A stretch of 64,000 nucleotides of DNA. Origin: Streptomyces sp. NBC_01283. GTDB taxonomy: Bacteria > Actinomycetota > Actinomycetes > Streptomycetales > Streptomycetaceae. The stretch's first letter is position 1. Each line of letters starts with the position of its first letter. Both the position numbers and the translations under genes were made by a program. The notes under the pieces are model-generated. The model made no database searches and was not told the DNA's origin. It saw nothing but the letters and a program-made list of their open reading frames with translations. The DNA lies in NCBI RefSeq assembly GCF_041435335.1, contig NZ_CP108431.1, positions 10,084 to 74,083 on the forward strand. Reading direction: 5' to 3'. Shown here piece after piece: positions 28,045 to 37,472 of this stretch.

Positions 28045-28252
28045 ACATACGGACGCCTGGAAACGGGGCCGCCCCGACCGTCCGCAAGGACCCGTCCAAG
28101 GATGTCTCCGTGAAGATCGACGGGGTCGTGCGGCGGTGCCGCTGGCCGTGGGCCCGCAAACGCCACCGGAGGAACAGTGCCCCTGGCCGTCCGGGGAGGA
28201 GACCTTCCGGCCTGTAGGCTTGCAGTCTGGGCGACCCTCGGCCCTGCAAGGG

Positions 28253-29938
28253 TTACCAGGTGATGCGAGCGGCGCCGTTGCCCCCAGGGCCTCCGCTCTG
28301 TCCACCGACAGATGTCCCTTCGCCGGGAGGGTTTCCAGCAGGTTTGGTGCCATTACCTCCGTCGTAGTGGGTGTTGTCGGGGTCTCGTAGGTAGCTCCAG
28401 CCTTGACTGCCACCACCACCACCGGCACCACCACCACCGCCGCCACCGGCGCCGTTTCCACCCCAGCCGTTGCCTCCGGCTCCACCACCTCCGCCGGTGT
28501 CGTTGGTGCTGCCTCCTGTACTACCTCCGCCGTTGCCTCCCCCTCCCCTGCCGTCGCCGTGACCGATTCCACCTCGCGCCCCGCCTCCGCCACCGGCGAA
28601 CTGGCCGTCGGCGCCGCTTCCGGCTCCGGGGCCGCTGCCGCCGCCACCACCGGAGCTGGGGCTAGTGCCACTGCTCCCCCAGCCGTTGCCGCCCGGTGCG
28701 GCAGTGCTTTGGTACGCCATGCCTCCAGCCCCACCGGTGATGCCGTCGCCGCCGCCTCCGCCTGAGCCCCCAGCCCCCTGACCCGCATCGCCGGGGGCGC
28801 CACCGCGCAGGTGTGGGTCGTCAGCGTACCCAGCGCCGGCGTACCCAGCGCCGGCGCCTCCACGGCCGCCGTCAATGCTGCGGCCGCCGCCACCTCCGTG
28901 GCCGCCTCCGGCGGCGATGAGGTTGGCGGCGCTGACCGTAGCGGCGTTGCGGGTATGGTCATTTGGGGCACCAATGTGGAAGGTGAGTTGGCTTGGAATG
29001 TTCCCCGTCATGACATCCTTGAGGTAGGCGCCAGCACCCCCCTGGCCGCCCTTGCCGCCGTAGTCCCCATTCCCACCGCCGCTGCCGCCGGGCCCCCAGA
29101 GTTCGACAGTGACCTGTGTGACGCCGGAGGGGACGGTGAAGGTGGGGTCGCCGGGTTGGCTGCACTGGCTGCCGCCGGATACAGGGGCGCTGGTGAATTT
29201 GCTGGGAATGACGTTGCACCAGTTGGTGACGCTGTCGTTGTTGTTGACGAGCCATGCGCTGTCTTGGACGACACCGTCGCTGTTGAGGGTGGGTGCGGCC
29301 CAGTTGAGGCCGTTTTTGAGGTCGTCGGGGAGGTTTTGCCATTGTTGGCGGATGGGGAGGGTGATGGGGGCTCCACCGCTGCTGAAGTGGTCTTCGGGGG
29401 TGTGGGTGAGGGCGTCGATGCAGTAGCACTGGTCGCCGCCGAAGAACCAGATGTTGGTGCCGCCTGCGGTGAGGAAGGCTGCATCGACTTTGGTGAGGGG
29501 GAAGGTTGCCGTGTCCTGTGTTCCCGTGTATCCGAACTGTGTGGCGATGGGGACGGGGTCGGTGACGGCGGTGTGTGTTTCAGGCGTGGGGTCGGTGTCT
29601 TTGTAGTTGCCTGCTTGGTTGAGGGGCAGGATGATGCATTCGTTTCCTTTGAACAGGAAGACGTTGTTCACGTCCACGCAGAGGGCGGCGTCGACGGAGG
29701 TCCAGGGGTTCCAGTGGCCCAACAGGCCGTTCGTGGTCTGGTTACCGGTTACATTCCCCAGGAGCATTCCTCTGGGACTGTCGGGCGCGTCGCCGAACCA
29801 GGGACGGTTGGTGCCGGTCCAGGAGTAGCGGTCGTAGGAGTTACCGGAGATGCAGTACAGGCTGGCCGGGTAAGGGCCTCCGCTGTCCCAAGGGGACTGG
29901 ACTGCCGGCGCGGAGAATGCCGCATCGTAGGTGGTCAT
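28253..29938 (-). CDS. hemopexin-repeat protein with glycine-rich C-terminal domain, copy 2
   Basis: 561 residues from ATG 29938 with GGAAGGAAC upstream, as in copy 1. The first 230 or so residues are almost identical to copy 1, with the same DAAL/DAAF hemopexin-like repeats (SVDAALCVDVNNVFLFKGNE; KVDAAFLTAGGTNIWFFGGD). From about 235 it diverges: FTVPSGVTQVTVELWGPGGS opens a long Gly-rich domain that includes AAGGGHGGGGGRSIDGGRGG and ends GGPGGNGAARITW. The VPSGVTxVTVELWGxGG start and GGNGxxRITW end are hallmarks of the Gly-rich domain in tail-fibre-like and secreted bacterial proteins. No signal peptide. Function unknown. Confidence 0.78.
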   Translation of the reverse strand: MTTYDAAFSAPAVQSPWDSGGPYPASLYCISGNSYDRYSWTGTNRPWFGDAPDSPRGMLLGNVTGNQTTNGLLGHWNPWTSVDAALCVDVNNVFLFKGNECIILPLNQAGNYKDTDPTPETHTAVTDPVPIATQFGYTGTQDTATFPLTKVDAAFLTAGGTNIWFFGGDQCYCIDALTHTPEDHFSSGGAPITLPIRQQWQNLPDDLKNGLNWAAPTLNSDGVVQDSAWLVNNNDSVTNWCNVIPSKFTSAPVSGGSQCSQPGDPTFTVPSGVTQVTVELWGPGGSGGGNGDYGGKGGQGGAGAYLKDVMTGNIPSQLTFHIGAPNDHTRNAATVSAANLIAAGGGHGGGGGRSIDGGRGGAGAGYAGAGYADDPHLRGGAPGDAGQGAGGSGGGGGDGITGGAGGMAYQSTAAPGGNGWGSSGTSPSSGGGGGSGPGAGSGADGQFAGGGGGARGGIGHGDGRGGGGNGGGSTGGSTNDTGGGGGAGGNGWGGNGAGGGGGGGAGGGGGSQGWSYLRDPDNTHYDGGNGTKPAGNPPGEGTSVGGQSGGPGGNGAARITW

Positions 29939-30026
29939 GGCGCTGTTCCTTCCGGTCAGAAATGGTGCAAGGCATCATCGGGCCGCTCCCGCCCGGTGCA
30001 TGGGCCGGCACAGACCGCCGTGAAGC

Positions 30027-30041
30027 CCTCACCCGGTGAGG
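30027..30041. promoter_or_regulatory. 15-bp palindrome upstream of hemopexin-type gene, copy 2
   Basis: The same CCTCACC C GGTGAGG palindrome as at 5715-5729, about 90 bp upstream of the gene start at 29938. Confidence 0.4.
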
Positions 30042-30207
30042 AAGGGGGAAGAATGGTGGCTCAGCAGCGCTCTCCTTCACCGATTGGTCCCTCCAACCTC
30101 CCGTCGTGTCCTGGTATAGGTGTGGCCCCCGCCGGATGCCCTCGCCCTGCACGACAGCCACTCCGCCGTCCGCATGTGAATCGGGGCCTGGCCATAGGGC
30201 CCGCAGG

Positions 30208-30399
30208 ATGCAGCGGGTGCGGACCGGTGTGGTGGTCGCCGGCGCGGTGGTGAGCGCGGGTATCGGTTTCGCGGGGCCGTATGTGGCCGTGCGCGAACTC
30301 GGCCTCCTGGGCCGCCGCGACGCCAAACTCCGCACCGGACGCACCCGCCGCAAGAAGCAGCGCCGCGCTGCCCCACCCTCAACAAGATCAAGAACATGA
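30208..30399 (+). CDS. possible small membrane peptide, copy 2, fused to IS30 sequence
   Basis: The frame starts MQRVRTGVVVAGAVVSAGIG like the frame at 5893. After GPYVAVR it leaves the duplication and continues LLGRRDAKLRTGRTRRKKQR, which is IS30 transposase sequence. It is a chimera created by the junction, so the 3' part is not native. Coding status doubtful. Confidence 0.25.
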   Translation: MQRVRTGVVVAGAVVSAGIGFAGPYVAVRELGLLGRRDAKLRTGRTRRKKQRRAAPPSTRSRT

Positions 30400-30916
30400 C
30401 GCTCATCCACGACCGTCCGGGCGATGTCAACACCCGCACAATTGACGGGCATTGGGGGGCGAACTCATCATCGGCCGTGGACAGGGCTCGGCGATCGGCA
30501 CTCTCATCGAGCGCACCACCCGCTACGTTCACCTGATCCACCTGCCCCATGGCTGGAAGGCCCCGCAGGTCCGCAACGCGCTCATCACGCAGACCGCGCA
30601 CATTCCGCCCCAGCTGAAGAAGACCCTCACCTGGGGCCAAGGCCGCGAACTGATCCTGCACGAGGACATCGAGGCGCTGACAGGCTTCCGGATCTACTTC
30701 TGCGAGTCCCACCCGCCCTGGCAGCGCGGCACCAACGAGCACATGAACGGCCTGCTGCGGCAGTACCTTCCCAAGGGCACCGACCTGTCTGCCCACTCCG
30801 CACACGACCTTCGCGAAATCGCCCGTCAGCTCAACCAGCGCCCTCGCCTCGTCCTTGGCGACAGGACCCCATCCGAGGCCAAGCGAAAATGCCTCACAAG
30901 CCCATTGACCAGGTGA
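30300..30916 (+). pseudogene. IS30-family transposase, C-terminal fragment
   Basis: LRTGRTRRKKQRR then MTLIHDRPGDVNTRTIDGHW in one frame, followed by ELIIGRGQGSAIGTLIERTT, LTWGQGRELILHEDIEALTG, YFCESHPPWQRGTNEHMNGL and LRQYLPKGTDLSAHS in another. One base is missing near 30455 (in GGGCATTGGGGGGCGAA). The integrase core with D, D and E is complete but out of frame; the N-terminal HTH is gone. Confidence 0.82.
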
Positions 30917-30948
30917 CTCGCAATCACCGATGGAATCCGCCGGTTCAG

Positions 30949-32193
30949 TTATCGGACGATGAAGGTGATCGCGGTCGGGGCGGTGACGCCGATGTCGTTG
31001 ATGGCCACGAACTGGAGGGTGTGCGCGCCCGGATCCCAGGGCAGGCCCCGGCGGGAGACCGGTCCGACCTGCCTCCGGCCAGATCGACGTTCAGGAGGTT
31101 CTCGCCCAGGGCCCAGGCCCAGTAGCCGGTGTCTGCGCGCACGGTCTGGGAACCCACGGGAGTGCCGTGGAGGTCCTGCACGAGGATCCCGGTGGCTCCC
31201 GGGGCATAACCGCTGAACTTCACGGTCTGCCCCGTATGCGCACCCGGCGCCGGTGTCGACAACGATGGTACCGGCGCCGCCAACGCGACACCGTCAATCC
31301 GCCACATGCAAGAGCGATGGCTCGCTGGTCACTTCGGACGACGTAGGCGTTGCCCTTCTGGTCCAACGCCACGGTCGGAAATGATGGCCGAGACCGGTGG
31401 CCGCCTGCTGCTGGGGCCCACCGTCCAACGGCACCCGGATCAACGCGCCACCGCGACCTACGACGTAGGCGTTCTGGCCGGCCCAGTCCAGCGTCACACC
31501 CAGGCCGCCTCCGGGAATCTTCGTGCCCACCTGCTCCGGCACCGCCAGTTGATCACTGTCCAGGGCGGGTAGGGGCACCCGCCACAGCACACCGGCCCGG
31601 TTCACGACGTAGGCGTTGCGACCGTCCCCGTCCAGCACCACACCGTCCGCAGTGCCGAGGCTGGTGGCCACCGGCTTCCTCTGTCCCCCGTCGTGCAGGG
31701 GCACCCGCCACAGCACACCGTCGCGGGTGATGACGTAGGCGTACTCGCCTGCCCAGTCCACCGCCACGTCTGACGGGCTGCCCTGCGCATCAAGGCCGGT
31801 GGCCATCAGCTCCGGGGGCTGCTCGTCCAGCGGCACCCGCCACAACTGCCGGGCGCCATTTACGACGTAGGCGTTGCCCTTCCCGTCCAACGCCAGACCC
31901 ATGCAGGTGTGCTGACTGTCGCCATTCAGGCCGGAGGCGATCAGCTCGGGCGGCTCAGGCGGCTCGTTCTCCCGCCTGCCAAGCGCCAGGTCCAGCTTGA
32001 ACAAGTTCCCGTCGAAGGTGCTGACGTAGGCATTGCCTTTCCCGTCGAACGCGATGGACCCGGCCATGGCGGGGTCGGTGATGGACTGGTAGCAGTCGTC
32101 GGACGGGCAGGTGACGGTCGGCGGGTACGTGTCAGGACCAGCTTCCTGTCCCACCACTTCGCCTGCGCTGCTGTTCTCGTTGGTACTCGTCAT
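30949..32193 (-). pseudogene. beta-propeller (NHL/SMP-30-like) plus Ig-like protein, frameshifted
   Basis: From ATG 32193 the protein has repeating blades of about 42 residues with GNAYVV or NAYVV strands and LWRVPL (IAFDGKGNAYVSTFDGNLFK; LALDGKGNAYVVNGARQLWR; VTLDWAGQNAYVVGRGGALI). Near 31380 the blade pattern switches frame (TVALDQKGNAYVVRSDQ). It switches again near 31300 to an Ig-like part (TGQTVKFSGYAPGATGILVQ), and again near 31070 to HTLQFVAINDIGVTAPTAIT, stop at 30949. At least three frameshifts. The original product was probably secreted or surface-bound, but no signal peptide is visible. Confidence 0.65.
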
Positions 32194-32544
32194 TGTCTAA
32201 CCTCGCAATCAGCCGGGCTCGATTCCATGAGCACTGGGAGCGGTGAGCCAGGAGGAGCAGTTGTGTTCCTGCTTACCGGTCGATTTCCTCGGCCCGTTCT
32301 AAGTCACCCACGGCGCGCACCCCCTCGGGCAGGGATGTCGGAAAGTCCTCTGATAAGGGGTGGTCGTGGCTGGTCAAGCCGGATAGTGGAGCTGGGCCGG
32401 GCACGTGCAGCGCCGACGGGCAGCAGGATCTGGATGTCGAGCTGGACCGGCGCCTGGCGCACTCACCGGGCGGAGGTGCGGCCTTCTTAGATCGCGTCCG
32501 CCCTATGACGATGCCTCGCAACCTGATTCCCCGACGAGGCGGCT
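32194..32544. other. unassigned stretch
   Basis: No recognisable gene; some minus-strand frames are open (VQLDIQILLPVGAARARP) without a family match. It ends at an ISL3 terminal sequence. Confidence 0.35.
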
Positions 32545-32950
32545 CCCATAGACGGCCCTGTCTCACTTTCGGTGGTGGCGGAGCGTGCTGCTATCCGAGG
32601 AGGGTGCGGTGCCGAAGGAGCATGAAGCCTGCTCGTCCGTGCATCTGGCGTGCGATCCGTTTGGTCTTGGTGTTGACGCCCTCGGTGGGGGCCGTTGCGG
32701 TACGGAAGCGTAATCCCGGTGATCGCGCCGCCGATGTCTCGGTCCACGCCCCGGGTGAAGGCATGCAGATAGGGAAGATCGGCTGCTCGAACCCGGGCGA
32801 TCCAGCTCGTCAGCGCGTCAGTGTTGCGTCCGCAGCTCAGCCTCTGCGCAGGGGCTCGCGGTAGGGATCGACGAGGCTGGCGCGGTACTTGGGGACGTAG
32901 AGCATGCGCTCGGGTCGATCGGCGCAGGCGTAGCGTTTGACAACCCATCA
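32545..32950 (-). pseudogene. ISL3-family transposase, C-terminal fragment with terminal repeat
   Basis: The terminus CTGTCTCACTTTCGGTGGTG lies at about 32558. Reading inward on the minus strand, the C-terminal region needs frame changes: RMLYVPKYRASLVDPYREPL, LTSWIARVRAADLPYLHAFT, VDRDIGGAITGITLPYRNGP, then TKRIARQMHGRAGFMLLRH. It is the opposite end of an ISL3-type element to the one at 1939-2315 and lies on the other strand. Confidence 0.7.
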
Positions 32951-33701
32951 CCACGAACGGCCTGACAGCACTGGCTCAACTTTTCGCGTCAGCATCCCTG
33001 AGACAGTGCCGCTTTCGTGACTCCCGGCGGCGCCAGCGTCGGGGCGAGGGCAACCGGCAGGGGATGCACCTATACCAAGAGTAGAAGCTGAGGAACCGAA
33101 ACGGGAGAAGGGGATCACAGAAAAGGCCACGCCTTGCGTATACTTGTCAGTTTTTGGTCATCTAATGCCCAGTATGGACGCTTATGCCATATCCACCTTG
33201 GGTTGCGGCTGCCTGCCACCGTTGCCTGGGATGGCAGCAATGTCGTGCCGATATGGTGCGCAATCTCCGAGGGAACCGTGCGGGCAGGCATTGAACAAAA
33301 GGAGGAGATCACGGGTAAGGCGCGGGACTACTGGGCCCCGTCCCGGAGGATGAGGCAGGACTCCTCGGCAGTGAGCAGCCCACGGGGAAGCGAGCTGGAG
33401 GAGGAAGGCCGTGCAGAGGGCCAGGCATGGAACGCTTATCGGCGACGGCCAACTCGCCCTCCCCGCCCCCATTACCGCGGCCGCGCCACCCTCGCCTGAG
33501 GGGTGTCCGAAAAGCCGCGATCTGAATACCCGGTTCGCAGGGGGGCCTCCGACAGCTCCGCCCTCGACCGCAAGACGTCGCCTGCTCGGTACAGGAATCG
33601 CCGGGATCGCCCGCAATCCCTAACAAGGATACGAAAGGCGAACAAAGGGTACGTAAAGATTAATTGAGATGTTCCACGAATAGGAATGAAGGGACTCGAC
33701 C
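32951..33701. other. gene-poor stretch upstream of the permease gene
   Basis: Short, mixed frames only; no family resemblance on either strand. The part near 33600-33700 is relatively A+T-rich and should contain the permease promoter (AATTGAGATGTTCCACGAAT at about 33661). Confidence 0.4.
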
Positions 33702-34283
33702 ATGCACTACGACGGCTCGGCGAGGGGTACCACCACATCTGCTCTCGGCCATCTCGCACTTGGACTCACTCTGTTGGCCTTCGGCCTGGGAACCACTCGC
33801 GTAATCAACGGCGTCACGGCAGCCGATGCGATCACTATCGCCACCTACGTCGGTGGCATCGCCCTTTTTGTTTCGGGCGTTCTGGCGTTCCACGAAGGTT
33901 CCCCGTTCAACGGCACGGCCTTCGCGGGCCTGGGCGCCTTCTGGTTCGCCTGGACAAGCATAGACAGCAAGGTCGCAGCAAACGCGGCGGGCCTTTTCCT
34001 GGCCCTGTTCGCACTCCTGGCCCTGAGCCTGGTCGTAGGCACAAGAGCCGAGAGCCCGTTCCTGCGAGGCACGTACGGGCTTCTCTTCCTCGCACTACTC
34101 CTGCTTGCGAGCGCCCAGTTCGCCGACAGCTTGCCTGTCGCTAAGGCAGCTGGCTGGGTGACTGCGGTGGCAGGTGCTGCATTCTGGTACAGCGCGACGG
34201 CTTCGCTCGGCAACTGGCCAACAGGACCTGAGCCCGCTGCCGTCGGACCGGCTAGCAGCCCGTCGGATCCTCCTGTGAGGTAA
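33702..34283 (+). CDS. GPR1/FUN34/YaaH (SatP-like) acetate permease family protein
   Basis: 193 residues with about six hydrophobic segments (LGHLALGLTLLAFGLGTTRV; ITIATYVGGIALFVSGVLAF; NAAGLFLALFALLALSLVVG; TYGLLFLALLLLASAQFADS). The family pattern HEGSPFNGTAFAGLGAFWFA lies between spans 2 and 3. Related proteins move acetate or succinate across the membrane. The usual N-terminal NPLALG-type motif is weak here (ALGHLALG). No operon partner; the next genes are on the other strand. Confidence 0.78.
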   Translation: MHYDGSARGTTTSALGHLALGLTLLAFGLGTTRVINGVTAADAITIATYVGGIALFVSGVLAFHEGSPFNGTAFAGLGAFWFAWTSIDSKVAANAAGLFLALFALLALSLVVGTRAESPFLRGTYGLLFLALLLLASAQFADSLPVAKAAGWVTAVAGAAFWYSATASLGNWPTGPEPAAVGPASSPSDPPVR

Positions 34284-34331
34284 ACGCTGTACGCGGATTC
34301 CAAGAGTCGCCGCTGCACGGGGCAGAGTTGG

Positions 34332-34760
34332 TCAGCGGCGAGTATTCTTGGCAGGCGCTCGGCTGGAAATTCCCAGCCGAGCGTTTCCTTCGTGACCACC
34401 TGACGGGTCGGCAAAGCTGCAGTGCCTATCCGAATGTTCACAGGACTTCGTCGCAAACTTCTTGGAGTCCTTGAGCAGAGGGAACAATATCTTCCCCCCG
34501 ATGGCCAGGCCGCAGACCGTCCCCATCAGGAGCTTCAGCTTGCCGCAGAGATAGGCGAGGGAGACTTCGGTGCCAAAGCCGACCGCTGCTGCCGCGGCTT
34601 TCAGTTCATGACCGCGCATATTGAGGTAGCCCCCCAGCCGAAGACGATCCGCAGGTCGGCGACCACAGGGAAGGCGAGGGCCCGCACACCAAGTGCGGTG
34701 CGGGCCCTCCATGCGCTTCCGGGACAGCGGCCAGTCCTTCAGGACATTCCGCGCGTCGCG
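34332..34760 (-). pseudogene. truncated PVVAD-type secreted protein, C-terminal piece
   Basis: LAFPVVADLRIVFGWG in one frame near 34640-34690 is followed in the neighbouring frame by GYLNMRGHELKAAAAAVGFG, TEVSLAYLCGKLKLLMGTVC and GLAIGGKILFPLLKDSKKFA to a stop at 34332. FPVVAD before a variable, Cys-containing helical domain is also found in the intact protein at 35236-36165. The N-terminal part is missing and one frameshift is needed near 34625, so this looks like a displaced or eroded second member. Confidence 0.5.
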
Positions 34761-34873
34761 CCAGCGGGTGGGGCAGTCGCGCGACCGTTCTCAACAGGCA
34801 CGCACTCAGGCAACCGAACGGTCCACCGACGAGCCCACATCGGGTCCCTTCGTCCGCGCGGGCGCGTGGTGGG

Positions 34874-35200
34874 TCAGTGTAGGAGCGCCGACTTCACCAG
34901 GTCGTTTGCGGCGATGAGTCCGAGTCCAGGGACCGCATCGCGCAGGGCCTTCACGGCGCGCACATGCTCGTCTGGTTCCACGCCGGCTTCGGAGAGGGTC
35001 CTGCGCACCCATTGTCGGATGCGCTGGTCGTCGGTAGCAGTGGTATGGCGGTTCAGGATGTTCAGTGCTGCTTGGAGTCCGGGCCGCCGGTTGTCGCCGG
35101 CTGTCTCCAGCGCGGCATTGATCTCCGATCGGACATCTTCCAAATCATGCAGGACAACAATGGGCGGCTTGTTCTTGCTGACCACGAGGTGTACTCCCAT
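34874..35200 (-). CDS. small hypothetical protein, candidate immunity partner
   Basis: Up to 108 residues. ATG 35200 lacks a good ribosome-binding site, whereas GTG 35185 has GGGAG nine bases upstream and may be the true start. The sequence is soluble and helical (IVVLHDLEDVRSEINAALET; PGLQAALNILNRHTTATDDQ; AVKALRDAVPGLGLIAANDL). It lies 36 bp after the secreted PVVAD-type gene in the same direction. Its size and position fit an immunity or chaperone protein; sequence alone does not prove it. Confidence 0.6.
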   Translation of the reverse strand: MGVHLVVSKNKPPIVVLHDLEDVRSEINAALETAGDNRRPGLQAALNILNRHTTATDDQRIRQWVRRTLSEAGVEPDEHVRAVKALRDAVPGLGLIAANDLVKSALLH

Positions 35201-35235
35201 CTAGGCGGTGTGGGGTCTGCTGGCGGGGCTGCTTG

Positions 35236-36165
35236 TCAGCCGAAGCAGTAACTCTGCACCCCAGCGATGCCGAGGATCTGGACAGCGCCGTTCTTGCCTG
35301 CCTTCTTGGCGTGCCGGATGAAGTCGCCCTTGGTGCGCGCTCCCCACAGGAGCCGTGCCGTTGCCTTGGCACCGCCGAGCGCCTTGATCGCCTTGTAGGC
35401 CTTGGCTGCCGGGAAGAACGCGACGACGACAGAGGCGGCACACTTGGTCCACCTCCACGCGCTGCTCCAGAAGGGGTCGGCAACAACGGGGAAAGCGGTG
35501 TTCTTGTCGAAGTCGATGCTCTGGATGAGAGATCCATCCTGCACGCGGTAGGAGGTCGGTACCGCATTGCCGTCGGCGTCCTTGGCCCACGGGGCATCGA
35601 ACGAGCCGAGGATGTCAGCGTCCTCGTCAGTTCCGGTCAGGACAAGAACCCTGCCGTCCTCCAACTGCTCGGTGGCGGCGCCAGCCGGAAGGGCGAGATC
35701 GAAACGGTATTCCTTGGCGGCGTCGGCGTTGTTGACGGTGATCAGTGCACGAACGCCACCCGCAACTGTCGGTTGCACGGCAAGATCGGCATCCTTGGCC
35801 ACGTTGGGGTAGACGACCGTGCCGTTCGGTGACTTGATCCCCTTGGCCTGCCCGGCATTGGACAGACCGATGCCGACTGTCGCGCCGTTGGCGGTGGCGC
35901 TGATCGTGCCGCTGGCGGTTGCCGGGGTGGTGACGGTGATGGGCTGCCCGGCTCCGGTTGCCGTCACGGACTTCAGGCTCCCATCCGACTGCAGGGCGCT
36001 GCCGGCGATGTCCTTTGTGCCGGCAATCCTCTCTACGGCTGCCGCAGTCCGTTCGGCCGTCGACTGCTCATCAGCCGCGACCGCCGTGGGCGCGATGCTA
36101 AGGATGAGCGCGCCGACGGCTACGGCGGCTATGGAACTGGCAGATGTGCGGTGAAGAACAGGCAT
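35236..36165 (-). CDS. secreted PVVAD-type protein with Cys-bounded helical C-terminal domain
   Basis: 309 residues from ATG 36165 (GGGGAGGG upstream). Signal peptide about 1-30 (SIAAVAVGALILSIAPTAVA, then ADE). The beta-rich middle (NGTVVYPNVAKDADLAVQPT; GVRALITVNNADAAKEYRFD; GSFDAPWAKDADGNAVPTSY; SLIQSIDFDKNTAFPVVADP) matches an actinobacterial secreted family in which variable domains follow the PVVADP motif. Here the variable part is a 70-residue domain: CAASVVVAFFPAAKAYKAIK, GGAKATARLLWGARTKGDFI, ILGIAGVQSYCFG. It resembles the end of 13947-14711. A toxin or bacteriocin-like role with release at PVVADP is inferred. Confidence 0.72.
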   Translation of the reverse strand: MPVLHRTSASSIAAVAVGALILSIAPTAVAADEQSTAERTAAAVERIAGTKDIAGSALQSDGSLKSVTATGAGQPITVTTPATASGTISATANGATVGIGLSNAGQAKGIKSPNGTVVYPNVAKDADLAVQPTVAGGVRALITVNNADAAKEYRFDLALPAGAATEQLEDGRVLVLTGTDEDADILGSFDAPWAKDADGNAVPTSYRVQDGSLIQSIDFDKNTAFPVVADPFWSSAWRWTKCAASVVVAFFPAAKAYKAIKALGGAKATARLLWGARTKGDFIRHAKKAGKNGAVQILGIAGVQSYCFG

Positions 36166-36937
36166 GAACCCTCCCCTATCAATAGCGAAGTCACCCCGGT
36201 GCAGGCAGCAACGGGAAGAAGCCGCCTGCACCGGGATGACCTTGATCGAGACCCTGACATAAGGAATGAGTGAGTAGAAACTGTCAGCGGCGTGTCCACG
36301 CAGAAGCAGTACTTAAGTCCCAGACACGATCAACTTTTGTCCGCCCGTAACCATCAAGAGCAGCAGTCGGAGATCGGCGCCCTGCATGTGCAGGCCGACG
36401 CGATGACGGTGGCGGTGGCGGAACTACAGGGCGCGGCCGCCACCAATCGTCTGCTGTGGGAGGGGCCGGCCGAGCGCGGGCGGACGTTCCTGCTGACGGT
36501 GCTCGCCTTCGCGGGCGGCGCCGCCCGGGCCCGGATCGCTGGCGGCATGGATGTACAGAGCGGGCTCGTGGACTTCGGTCAGGCAGCTGAGCCGGGAGAG
36601 GGCGGCCAGCAAGCAGAGCACGGCCGCCGTGCGGGAGCCGCACGCTCGGGCCGCCACCGCGGCCGCCCCGCTCATGCGCTGCTCCGACGCCGCCGTCGCC
36701 ACCGAGCAGCTGCTGCGCGGCCTGGCCGACGTGGAAGAACAGCGTGCGTTTGGAGGCCGCGATGGAGGCGTTCGGCAGGGCCGTCAACGCGGCCACCGCG
36801 CCGCGGCTGTCCTGGTGGGCGTGGCGACGCGTTGTCCGCGCCGGGGCGTAGCCGCGCGGGAGCCATCGGCTCGCACAGAGGCCCCGCAGCCAACTGCGGG
36901 TTACACAGGGCGGGTGGATGCCTGCCCCACCGCTTGA
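36166..36937. other. degenerate stretch
   Basis: The first 120 bp hold the promoter of the secreted-protein gene. Beyond 36290, pieces in several frames look like eroded coding DNA (QEQQSEIGALHVQADAMTVA; EQLLRGLADVEEQ; LEAAMEAFGRAVNAATAPRL), possibly from mobile-element accessory genes. Nothing can be assigned. Confidence 0.35.
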
Positions 36938-37321
36938 TTGCGCTCCCGCTCCTGGCCGGGCATCGCCCAGGAAATCTATGCCCTGCTCAGCACGTATCAA
37001 CTGATCCGGATCGCGATCTCAGACGCCGCCCACTCCACCAAGACCGACCCGGACCGATGCGCCTTCACCACAGCCCTGCACGCAGCCCGCGACCAGGTCG
37101 TCCAGGCCGCCAACGTGCTCGCCGACACCGTAATCGACCTGGTCGGCGCGATCGGTACCGCCGTACTCAGCGCGCTCCTGCCCACCCGACGACCCCGACT
37201 CAGCCCTCGCGCAGTCAAACGCCCCCTATCCCGCTACGCACACAAAAGCCTGAAAGTCGACCGCCGGACCTACCACGCCACCCTCACCATCAACATCTCG
37301 ACCAACCCGATCAGCCCTTAA
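36938..37321 (+). pseudogene. IS4-type transposase, C-terminal fragment
   Basis: PGIAQEIYALLSTYQLIRIA, ISDAAHSTKTDPDRCAFTTA, RDQVVQAANVLADTVIDLVG and RAVKRPLSRYAHKSLKVDRR match the end of Streptomyces IS4-type transposases. The catalytic domain is absent upstream. Confidence 0.7.
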
Positions 37322-37472
37322 CTTCACGGCCTTGCCCTAAAGGAGGGGGCCTCCACGAAGGAGACATGGTGAAGGCCTCGACGAGGTCTGGCGGGCCGAT
37401 GGCCCCGTGGCGCGCCCTGTGGAAGCAAGGTGCCCTGAGTCAGGGCACACCTGCCGCCGTGCGCCTGTGCCG
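37322..37472. other. short intergenic stretch
   Basis: No gene; it is the 3' flank of the protease gene and the IS4 fragment. Confidence 0.4.

Larger units (their letters stand above)
28045..30295. repeat. long direct duplication, copy 2 (partner 3986-5980)
   Basis: Same orientation as copy 1, about 24 kb away. Length differs (2,251 against 1,995 bp) because of an extra stretch after the gene and different Gly-rich coding sequence. The junction at 30295 joins IS30 transposase DNA. Confidence 0.9.

Noticed and set aside
28811..30253. 480-codon plus-strand frame
   Set aside because: Antisense to hemopexin-type copy 2. The same shadow occurs opposite copy 1.
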